24,182 bases of DNA. Origin: Bacteroidaceae bacterium (GTDB lineage Bacteria > Bacteroidota > Bacteroidia > Bacteroidales > Bacteroidaceae). Positions 1 through 6,122 of the stretch are shown one piece after another. Where the stretch lies: assembly GCA_902362595.1 (NCBI GenBank), contig CABIXF010000050.1, forward strand, positions 1-24,182, written 5' to 3'. How positions within the stretch are numbered: the stretch's first letter is position 1; every line of letters starts with the position of its first letter. A program made the translations under genes and the position numbers. The notes below the pieces were generated by a model that saw only the letters and a program-made list of their open reading frames with translations, was not told the origin of the DNA and made no database searches.

Positions 1-23
1 CCATATTTATCTGTTTTTTATTA

Positions 24-55
24 TAAAGATAATGAAAAACATCGACACATGCAAA
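24..55 (-). promoter_or_regulatory. Candidate Bacteroidota-type promoter reading off the left edge
   Basis: On the minus strand TTTG (52-55) is followed after 20 nt by TATCTTTA (24-31), one mismatch from the TAnnTTTG -7 element. Transcription would start near position 17 and leave the window at once, so the gene served is not visible. A small inverted repeat, CTGAT-A-ATCAG (65-75), lies just upstream of the -33 element and could be an operator. The match may be chance in AT-rich DNA. Confidence 0.35.
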
Positions 56-190
56 CTAAACAACCTGATAATCAGATAAATACAAACATTAAAAACTAAA
101 TCCTGTTAAAGAAATTTTGATGCGTTTTCTCTGCGGACGTGACGAGGTGATTTCGTACTGGAGTTTCTGAATAAAGAAAGGTAAGGATAC

Positions 191-228
191 AAAAAAGGCC
201 GTCTCCGCATTTTCAGGGAGGCGGCCTT
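191..228 (-). terminator. Rho-independent terminator of rng
   Basis: On the minus strand, right after the rng stop codon, AAGGCCGCCTCC pairs with GGAGACGGCCTT (one G-U pair) across a short loop. The stem is followed by a run of six T residues (191-196). The remaining 1-190 interval holds no convincing gene. Confidence 0.9.
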
Positions 229-232
229 CTGA

Positions 233-1807
233 TTATTTGATTTCGAATTCTTCCTTCATATCCATTTCCTGGTTGTGTACGTCAAAGAATTTATACTGTA
301 AAAAAGCCAGGTTTTGGTTCGGAACGATTTTGATGCCGAATCCATACTTCATCTGCCATTTGCGTTTCAGGGACATGAATCCCTGATTTACGTAGGCAGC
401 TACGTAAGGATGGATATGCAAGGTGAATTTCTTCACTTTCAGCTTGTTGACCAAATAGTCGATCTTACTTTCCAGGGTATCGGTAAACAGGATGGAAGGT
501 TTGATTTTCCCCTTTCCGAAACAAACGGGACAGTCTTCATCGGTAGTGACATCCATGGCCGGACGTACCCGCTGGCGCGTGATCTGCATCAGTCCGAATT
601 TGCTCAGAGGAAGGATGTTGTGTTTGGCCCGGTCTTTCTGCATGTTCTGGCACATGCGCTCGTAAAGTTTTTGCCGGTTTTCTGCCAGGTTCATATCGAT
701 GAAGTCCACCACAATGATTCCGCCCATATCTCTCAACCGGAGCTGGCGTGCCAACTCATCAGCTGCGCCCAGGTTTACGTCGAGTGCATTTGCCTCTTGT
801 CCGTTGGTCGATTTGGAACGGTTTCCACTGTTTACGTCCACCACGTGGAGTGCTTCAGTATGTTCGATAATCAGGTAAGCTCCGCTTTTATAGGAAACGG
901 TCTTTCCGAAAGAGGACTTGATTTGTTTGGTGATACCGAAATTATCGAAAATAGGAAGTTGGCCGGTGTAGCGCTTCACGATGCCTGCACGCTCGGGGGC
1001 AATGAGCGCTACATAATCTTTTACTTCGTTATACACGGTTTCGTCGTTGACGTAAATGTTCTCGTACGACGGGTTGAACAAGTCGCGCAGCATGGCTACG
1101 GTGCGGCTTGTCTCCTCATAAACCAATGAGGGCAGTTTGGTGGCCTTCTGTACCTTCGTGATGGTTTCTTCCCAATGTTTCAGCAAGACTTTCAGTTCCG
1201 CATCCAGTTCTGCCACCCGTTTTCCTTCGGCCACGGTGCGTACAATCACCCCGAAATTTTTGGGTTTGATGCTTTGTAGCAGCTGTTTGAGGCGAGCTCT
1301 TTCCTCGCTGGATTTAATTTTTTGAGAGACGGATACCTTGTCATTGAAAGGAATCAGTACCAGATAGCGTCCGGCGAACGACAATTCGCAGGTCAGGCGC
1401 GGCCCTTTTGTGGAAATGGGTTCCTTGACAATCTGTACGATGACCTCTTGTCCCTGCTGGAGTACACTGGAGATTGTTCCGTCCTTGTCAATGTCGGGAA
1501 GCATGGAAGCTTTCGACATGGGATAAAGTTTCTTCCGGTCACTGATGACTTGCTTGAGGTATTTCTGGTAAGAATGAAATTGTGGTCCCAAGTCTAAATA
1601 GTGAAGAAAAGCGTCTTTCTCAAAACCTACATCTACGAAGCAGGCGTTGAGGCCGGGCATGAGTTTCCGGACTTTTCCTACGTACATGTTGCCGACAGAG
1701 AACGAAAGGTTCCGTTCTTCTTTCTGGAATTCTACCAGGTTCTTGTCTTCCATGAGAGCGATAGATATTTCCTTGGGCTGTACGTCTACTACTAATTCGC
1801 TTGTCAC
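233..1807 (-). CDS. rng: Ribonuclease G/E family endoribonuclease
   Basis: Single-strand-specific endoribonuclease of the RNase E/G family, acting in mRNA decay and rRNA 5'-end maturation in the cytoplasm. The N-terminal S1-like domain (about residues 35-150) carries the long insertion typical of Bacteroidota homologues. The catalytic core shows both metal-binding aspartates: D324 in HVVDVNSG and D368 in GIIVVDFIDM. The Zn-link is C426-P-V-C429. At 524 residues it is full length for the RNase G-like form and lacks the long degradosome scaffold tail of E. coli RNase E. Translation starts at GTG (1805-1807), since MTSELVVDVQP is the conserved family start and no upstream in-frame ATG fits. It is the last gene of the HU / small basic protein / rng run, and is preceded by a 113-nt leader with an 11-bp inverted repeat. 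Confidence 0.96.
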   Translation of the reverse strand: MTSELVVDVQPKEISIALMEDKNLVEFQKEERNLSFSVGNMYVGKVRKLMPGLNACFVDVGFEKDAFLHYLDLGPQFHSYQKYLKQVISDRKKLYPMSKASMLPDIDKDGTISSVLQQGQEVIVQIVKEPISTKGPRLTCELSFAGRYLVLIPFNDKVSVSQKIKSSEERARLKQLLQSIKPKNFGVIVRTVAEGKRVAELDAELKVLLKHWEETITKVQKATKLPSLVYEETSRTVAMLRDLFNPSYENIYVNDETVYNEVKDYVALIAPERAGIVKRYTGQLPIFDNFGITKQIKSSFGKTVSYKSGAYLIIEHTEALHVVDVNSGNRSKSTNGQEANALDVNLGAADELARQLRLRDMGGIIVVDFIDMNLAENRQKLYERMCQNMQKDRAKHNILPLSKFGLMQITRQRVRPAMDVTTDEDCPVCFGKGKIKPSILFTDTLESKIDYLVNKLKVKKFTLHIHPYVAAYVNQGFMSLKRKWQMKYGFGIKIVPNQNLAFLQYKFFDVHNQEMDMKEEFEIK

Positions 1808-1849
1808 TTTTTGCTTGGTTTTTTGTTTTTAATAGATTGCTAATTACAC

Positions 1850-1897
1850 AAAGAACAAACCTGAAAGACTTTGTTTAGCTTTGCAAGTTTGTTCTTT
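1850..1897 (-). repeat. 11-bp perfect inverted repeat in the rng leader
   Basis: AAAGAACAAAC (1850-1860) and GTTTGTTCTTT (1887-1897) are perfect inverted complements separated by 26 nt. In the minus-strand transcript they would form a long hairpin between the small basic-protein gene and rng. No T-run follows on either side, so it is not an ordinary intrinsic terminator. It could be a processing site, a regulatory hairpin or a binding site. Confidence 0.6.
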
Positions 1898-1920
1898 ATT
1901 GAAGTCGGACAGACTAACAA

Positions 1921-2013
1921 TTATTTTTTGCTTTTATGTCTGTTCTTTCTCAGTCTTTTTTTACGCTTGTGAGTAGACATTTTATGTCTTTTTCTTTTCT
2001 TTCCGCTTGGCAT
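1921..2013 (-). CDS. AURKAIP1/COX24-domain small basic protein (mS38/bS22-like)
   Basis: This 30-codon ORF is too short for most gene callers. The peptide begins MPSGKKRKRHKMSTHKRKKR and ends LRKNRHKSKK, so more than half of its residues are Lys or Arg. The KKRKRHKMxxHKRKKRLRKxR pattern is that of the AURKAIP1/COX24 family, whose mitochondrial member is small-subunit ribosomal protein mS38 and whose actinobacterial member is called bS22. It begins 36 nt after the HU stop codon and is read in the same direction as HU and rng. A role as a small ribosomal-subunit protein is inferred from the family; nothing in the window proves it. Confidence that it is a real gene is high, because the protein pattern is specific and uninterrupted. 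Confidence 0.87.
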   Translation of the reverse strand: MPSGKKRKRHKMSTHKRKKRLRKNRHKSKK

Positions 2014-2049
2014 AGCTTCAAAATTTTATAGGTTAATACTAAATGTTAA

Positions 2050-2325
2050 TTATTTTTTTACTGATAGAGTAAATGTTTTTGCTGGTTTGAATGCCGGAAT
2101 ATTGTGCTCTGGGATAATGATAGTAGTATTCTTAGAAATGTTACGAGCAGTCTTCTGTGCTCTTTTTTTCACAATGAAACTACCGAAACCACGGAGGTAG
2201 ACATTCTCATCTTTCGACAAAGATTCTTTTACTGATCCCATGAACGCCTCAAGGGTCGCCAATACTGTTGCCTTGTCAATACCTGTGTTCTTGGCAATTT
2301 CGTTTACAATATCTGCTTTAGTCAT
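2050..2325 (-). CDS. HU-family DNA-binding protein
   Basis: Histone-like dimeric nucleoid protein that bends DNA. The 91 residues match the HU/IHF fold along the whole length: N-terminal helices (MTKADIVNEIAKNTGI...), the YLRGFGSF signature at residues 43-50, and the beta-arm ending in IPAFKPAKTF. The arm tip reads R61-N62-I63 in place of the usual R-N-P63, so the DNA-intercalating proline is absent. It is first in the run leading to the small basic protein and rng, and divergent from mutY. A strong -7 element lies 46 nt upstream of its ATG (2323-2325). HU and IHF paralogues cannot be told apart with certainty here, so no symbol is given. Confidence 0.95.
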   Translation of the reverse strand: MTKADIVNEIAKNTGIDKATVLATLEAFMGSVKESLSKDENVYLRGFGSFIVKKRAQKTARNISKNTTIIIPEHNIPAFKPAKTFTLSVKK

Positions 2326-2370
2326 TGCGCTAATAATTATTGTTATACGTTATCTTAATTTTTTGGACTG

Positions 2371-2402
2371 CAAATATATAGCTTTTCTGCTTCTTTTGGA
2401 AA
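2371..2402 (-). promoter_or_regulatory. Promoter of the HU-rng run
   Basis: On the minus strand TATATTTG (2371-2378) is an exact TAnnTTTG -7 element. TTTC (2399-2402), one base off the TTTG -33 element, lies 20 nt upstream. Predicted initiation is near 2365, about 40 nt before the HU start codon. Confidence 0.7.
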
Positions 2403-2482
2403 TATATCAGGAACATTTTTTTTGAAAAGTCGTGCTTTTTGAAGTTTTTCCATCCTTTTAGGAGACTGTAATAGGAGGTTTG

Positions 2483-2514
2483 TCTGCGTATATCGGGCAA
2501 ATATATTATTTTTG
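2483..2514 (+). promoter_or_regulatory. Promoter of the mutY cluster
   Basis: TATTTTTG (2507-2514) is an exact TAnnTTTG -7 element. TCTG (2483-2486) at 20-nt spacing is a weak -33 element. It lies back to back with the HU promoter. Its position rules out the alternative TTG start at 2512 for mutY, because that codon would lie inside the promoter. Confidence 0.6.
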
Positions 2515-2532
2515 CAGCTAAATATATACCGG

Positions 2533-3615
2533 ATGAATTTATTTGCAGATAAGATTATAGATTGGTACAAGGAAAACAAACGGGATTTGCCTTGGCGTGA
2601 AACGAAAGACCCTTATAAAATATGGATATCGGAAATTATTCTTCAGCAGACCAGGGTTGTGCAGGGATATGATTACTATTGCCGTTTCATGGAACATTTT
2701 CCTGATGTAGATGCATTGGCGAACGCTTCAGAAGACGAAGTGATGAAGTGCTGGCAGGGGCTGGGATATTATTCGCGGGCCCGTAATCTCCATGAAGCAG
2801 CAAAGGTGATTGCAGATAAAGGACGTTTTCCTACAACTTATGAAGAAGTGAGAGCCTTGAAAGGAGTAGGAGATTATACAGCTGCGGCTATTTGCTCTTT
2901 TGCGTACGATTTGCCGTATGCCGTGGTTGATGGAAATGTGTATCGGGTATTGTCGCGCTGGATGGGAGTGGAGGAACCGATTGATACCGGTGCAGGCAAG
3001 AAATTGTTTGCCTCTCTGGCAGATGAGATGATGGACAAGTCGCGTCCGGCTTTATACAATCAGGCTATCATGGATTTCGGGGCCTTGCAATGTGTACCTT
3101 CCTCGCCTTCTTGCCTGTTTTGTCCGCTGGCAGATAGTTGCGTGGCCTTACAGAAAAATCAGGTAGACAAGCTTCCTCGGAAAGCCCGGAAGACAAAAGT
3201 ACTTGACCGTTATTTTTCATATATTTACGTGCATGCGGGCGCATATACTTATATAAAGAAACGGGAGGCGGGAGATATCTGGCAAAATTTATATGAGTTT
3301 CCGCTGATTGAGACCGAACGGGAGGTGGGGGAAGAGGCAATTTTCTCGCTCCCGGAATTGAAAAAATTGCTGGAAGGTTGTCGGGTGGTTTCTTTTCGTC
3401 TGGTATCGCCGGAAATCAAACATGTGTTGTCGCACCGGGTGATTCATGCCAAATGCTATGAAGTGGTATTGGATGGGGAAGATTTTTTCCTTTCTGGATA
3501 CCAGCGCATTCGAGTTGATGAATTGCATAAATTCCCTGTGTCGCGCTTGATATCTCGTTTTTTTTCGTTACTTTTGAAACCAAATTATAAAACTCATAAT
3601 CATGTCATTGAATAA
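2533..3615 (+). CDS. mutY: Adenine DNA glycosylase (A/G-specific)
   Basis: Base-excision repair enzyme that removes adenine mispaired with 8-oxoguanine. Counting from the ATG at 2533 the protein has 360 residues. The catalytic glutamate is E34 in ISEIILQQTRV. The helix-hairpin-helix is LKGVGDYTAAAI (109-120), and the catalytic aspartate is D133 in AVVDGNVYRVLSR. A [4Fe-4S] cluster site follows with C187-x6-C194-x2-C197-x5-C203. The C-terminal third is the NUDIX-like 8-oxoG recognition domain (about 225-350), including the LSHRVIHA motif. An in-frame TTG at 2512 would add seven residues but lies within the -7 promoter element, so ATG 2533 is preferred. Its last 14 nt overlap ssb. Confidence 0.96.
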   Translation: MNLFADKIIDWYKENKRDLPWRETKDPYKIWISEIILQQTRVVQGYDYYCRFMEHFPDVDALANASEDEVMKCWQGLGYYSRARNLHEAAKVIADKGRFPTTYEEVRALKGVGDYTAAAICSFAYDLPYAVVDGNVYRVLSRWMGVEEPIDTGAGKKLFASLADEMMDKSRPALYNQAIMDFGALQCVPSSPSCLFCPLADSCVALQKNQVDKLPRKARKTKVLDRYFSYIYVHAGAYTYIKKREAGDIWQNLYEFPLIETEREVGEEAIFSLPELKKLLEGCRVVSFRLVSPEIKHVLSHRVIHAKCYEVVLDGEDFFLSGYQRIRVDELHKFPVSRLISRFFSLLLKPNYKTHNHVIE

Positions 3616-4033
3616 AGTACAATTGATTGGAAATGTGGGAAAAGATCCCGAAGTGAGATACCTGGATAGTGGAGTGGCTGTGGCTACATTCCCGCTGGCA
3701 ACTACGGACCGTGCCTATACGCTGGCTAACGGAACACAAGTGCCGGAACGTACCGAATGGCATAACATTGTATTGTGGCGCGGATTGGCGGAAACAGCAG
3801 AGAAATATGTGCACAAAGGTGACAAGTTATACATAGAAGGGAAGATTCGTTCTCGTTCTTACGATGATCAGAACGGTGTGAAGCGTTATGTGGTAGAGAT
3901 TTTTGGTGATAACATGGAAATGTTGACACCGCGTTCTGCTCAGCCGACAGCCCCTGCTCAATCTCAGCCGATATCGACAGCTTCTGCTCCGGCCCAGTCG
4001 GAAAGTAACCCTTCGGATGATCTGCCGTTCTGA
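3602..4033 (+). CDS. ssb: Single-stranded DNA-binding protein
   Basis: Tetrameric ssDNA-binding protein for replication, recombination and repair. The OB-fold occupies residues 1-110 (MSLNKVQLIGNVGKDPEVRY ... WHNIVLWRGLAE ... YIEGKIRSRSY). A short Pro/Gln/Ser/Ala-rich linker leads to the acidic tip DDLPF (139-143), the docking site for partner proteins. The 143-residue length is on the short side for SSB because the linker is short. The ATG lies within the 3' end of mutY in another frame (14-nt overlap), which suggests translational coupling. Confidence 0.97.
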   Translation: MSLNKVQLIGNVGKDPEVRYLDSGVAVATFPLATTDRAYTLANGTQVPERTEWHNIVLWRGLAETAEKYVHKGDKLYIEGKIRSRSYDDQNGVKRYVVEIFGDNMEMLTPRSAQPTAPAQSQPISTASAPAQSESNPSDDLPF

Positions 4034-4074
4034 TTTCAGATTGTCTTTAATTTAAAAAATAGGAATATTATAGG

Positions 4075-5436
4075 ATGGATCCTGACTCGTGTTTGCTCCG
4101 TTTGTCGGAGCTATGTGACGGAATTACCGTAATGCCCCTTTCATTAGGGGCTGCTTTTGCTTTATTTCTGGCCCTTACATTGTTGTATGTATCGGGTTTT
4201 GTGTCTGCTTCAGAAATTGCTTTTTTTTCGCTTTCTCCTTCTGATTTGAGTGAAATAGAGGAGGAAAATCACCCTTCGGATGTAAAAATAAAAGATTTGC
4301 TGGCCGATTCGGAACGCTTGCTGGCTACAATTCTGATTTCCAACAACTTTGTAAATGTGACCATTATCATGCTGCTGAATTATGTCTTTGCCAGCGTGAT
4401 TGACTTTGGAAATGCAAAGATTCTAGAGTTTCTGATTGTGACTGTGGTCTTGACGTTCTTGTTGTTGCTGTTTGGAGAAATCATGCCTAAGATTTATTCG
4501 GCACAGCATACCCTTCCTTTTGCCCGGAAAGCAGCACCGGTCATTTCAGTATTGCGTACGGTATTTTGGCCGTTATCTTCCTTGCTGGTACGTTCTTCTT
4601 TTTTCTTAAACCGGATTAGCCAGCGGAAAAAAGCCTGGAATCTTTCTGTCAATGAATTGTCGCAGGCACTGGAGCTGACGGATATTCATGAGACCTCGGA
4701 AGAAGGGAATATGCTGGAGGGAATTATTCGTTTTGGAGAGGAGACGGCGAAGGAGGTGATGACTTCTCGTCTGGATATTGTAGATTTGGAGATTCATGAA
4801 TCATTTGCCGATGTACTGAAATGTATCAATGAAAATGGGTATTCTCGAATTCCCGTTTATGAAGAAACTCGTGACAACATAAAGGGAATTTTATATATCA
4901 AGGATTTACTTCCGTATTTGGATAAGGGAAGTGATTTTCGCTGGCAGAACTTGATTCGTCCGGCATTGTTTGTACCAGAAAACAAGATGATTGGTGATTT
5001 ATTGCGTGACTTTCAGGCAAATAAAATTCACATTGCGGTGGTGGTGGATGAGTTTGGTGGAACTTCCGGTATTGTGACAATGGAGGATATCATTGAAGAA
5101 ATTGTAGGTGAAATCAACGATGAATACGATGAGGAAGAACGTACGTATGTGAAACTGACCGAGAATGTATATGTGTTTGAGGGAAAGACGTTGCTTTCGG
5201 ATTTTTATAAAGTCATCAAGGATAGTCAGGAAGTGTTTGAGGACGTGTCGGGCGATGCGGATACCTTAGCCGGGTTGTTGTTGGAACTGAAAGGTGAATT
5301 TCCTGTCCTGCATGAGATTATCAATTATTCCAATTATCGCTTTGAAGTGCTGGAGATGACTTCCCGTCGTATTCTGAAGGTAAAAGTAACGGTCTTGCCT
5401 GCCGTTCCGGAAGAAAAAACTGAAAAAGAGAATTGA
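4075..5436 (+). CDS. gldE: GldE-like CNNM/CBS-domain membrane protein
   Basis: Integral membrane protein of the CNNM/CorC (hemolysin-C-like) family. The N-terminal DUF21 region (about 20-185) has hydrophobic segments near 22-45, 85-110 and 118-137, and the conserved GEIMPKIYS motif (134-142). Two CBS domains follow (about 228-283 and 293-348, the latter ending FGGTSGIVTMEDIIEEIVGEI), then a CorC_HlyC domain (about 357-441). At 453 residues it is complete. In gliding Bacteroidota this protein is called GldE and sits in the same neighbourhood with ssb and mutY. In a Bacteroides-like, non-gliding organism it more likely acts in ion transport or envelope function. It starts 41 nt after ssb and ends one base before the PPTase start. 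Confidence 0.9.
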   Translation: MDPDSCLLRLSELCDGITVMPLSLGAAFALFLALTLLYVSGFVSASEIAFFSLSPSDLSEIEEENHPSDVKIKDLLADSERLLATILISNNFVNVTIIMLLNYVFASVIDFGNAKILEFLIVTVVLTFLLLLFGEIMPKIYSAQHTLPFARKAAPVISVLRTVFWPLSSLLVRSSFFLNRISQRKKAWNLSVNELSQALELTDIHETSEEGNMLEGIIRFGEETAKEVMTSRLDIVDLEIHESFADVLKCINENGYSRIPVYEETRDNIKGILYIKDLLPYLDKGSDFRWQNLIRPALFVPENKMIGDLLRDFQANKIHIAVVVDEFGGTSGIVTMEDIIEEIVGEINDEYDEEERTYVKLTENVYVFEGKTLLSDFYKVIKDSQEVFEDVSGDADTLAGLLLELKGEFPVLHEIINYSNYRFEVLEMTSRRILKVKVTVLPAVPEEKTEKEN

Positions 5437-5437
5437 T

Positions 5438-6085
5438 ATGCCACTTCTAAGGAAATGGGATGAAGAAGGGGGAATGTGGGGTATCTGGCACGTGACTGAG
5501 TCGTTGGAAGAACTTCGGGCAAGTGTGTCGGATATGTCGGCGCTTGCGGAATATGCATGTTTGAAAGCTTCTTCCCGCAAGCTGGAATTTCTGGCTGTGA
5601 GGGTACTTTTGTATGCAATGACGGGGCGAGAAATACAGGTGGGTCACGAACCTTCGGGCAGACCTTTTCTGATAGGTGAATCGGAACATATATCGATTTC
5701 TCATACAAGGAATTATGTGGCAGTAGGGCTGCATAAGACGGCTATACCGGGAATCGATATCGAACAGTATGGTGATAAGGTGAGAAGAGTGAGGTCGCGT
5801 TTTGTGCGGAAAGACGAATTGCCTGAAGGCGAAGCGATGCAGGAGAAGGAAGAGTTGTATCAGCTGTTGCTTCACTGGTCGGCGAAAGAAACCATGTTCA
5901 AGGTGATGAATTGTACAGAAGTGGATTTTTTGCGACATCTGAGAATTGCACCTTTCAGATTGTCGTCCTCCGGTATCCTGGCAGGCGAGTCATATCATCC
6001 GGAACATGAATTTTGTTATCGGATTCATTATCTTATACATCCTGATTTCGTTTGTACTTATTGTGTCGGGAAATCGGTTGATTGA
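5438..6085 (+). CDS. 4'-phosphopantetheinyl transferase superfamily protein (Sfp-like)
   Basis: Transfers the phosphopantetheine arm of coenzyme A to a carrier-protein serine. The 215 residues show the Sfp-type arrangement: ISISHT (85-90), the Mg-binding GIDIE (105-109, with D107 and E109) and WSAKETMFK (147-155, with E151). Its length fits a monomeric two-half Sfp-type enzyme, not the short AcpS type. The ATG lies one base after the gldE stop, so it is co-transcribed and probably coupled. Candidate substrates are the fatty-acid ACP or a secondary pathway carrier protein; no polyketide or NRPS gene is in the window to decide. Confidence 0.9.
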   Translation: MPLLRKWDEEGGMWGIWHVTESLEELRASVSDMSALAEYACLKASSRKLEFLAVRVLLYAMTGREIQVGHEPSGRPFLIGESEHISISHTRNYVAVGLHKTAIPGIDIEQYGDKVRRVRSRFVRKDELPEGEAMQEKEELYQLLLHWSAKETMFKVMNCTEVDFLRHLRIAPFRLSSSGILAGESYHPEHEFCYRIHYLIHPDFVCTYCVGKSVD

Positions 6086-6122
6086 ACAAACGGACAATGA
6101 GATTGTTTATGAAAGAAAAAAG

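Noticed and set aside
120..170. 16-codon ORF beginning ATGCGTTTTCTCTGC
   Set aside because: No ribosome-binding or promoter support, no family resemblance and no special codons; probably chance.
314..1129. 271-codon open frame opposite rng
   Set aside because: Antisense shadow of the catalytic core of RNase G; no domain or start signal.
5946..6122. N-terminal extension of the AsmA-like protein by 59 residues, including an apparent extra hydrophobic helix
   Set aside because: It overlaps the 3' half of the PPTase gene in another frame and begins with a non-ATG codon. The start at 6123 gives a normal charged signal anchor.
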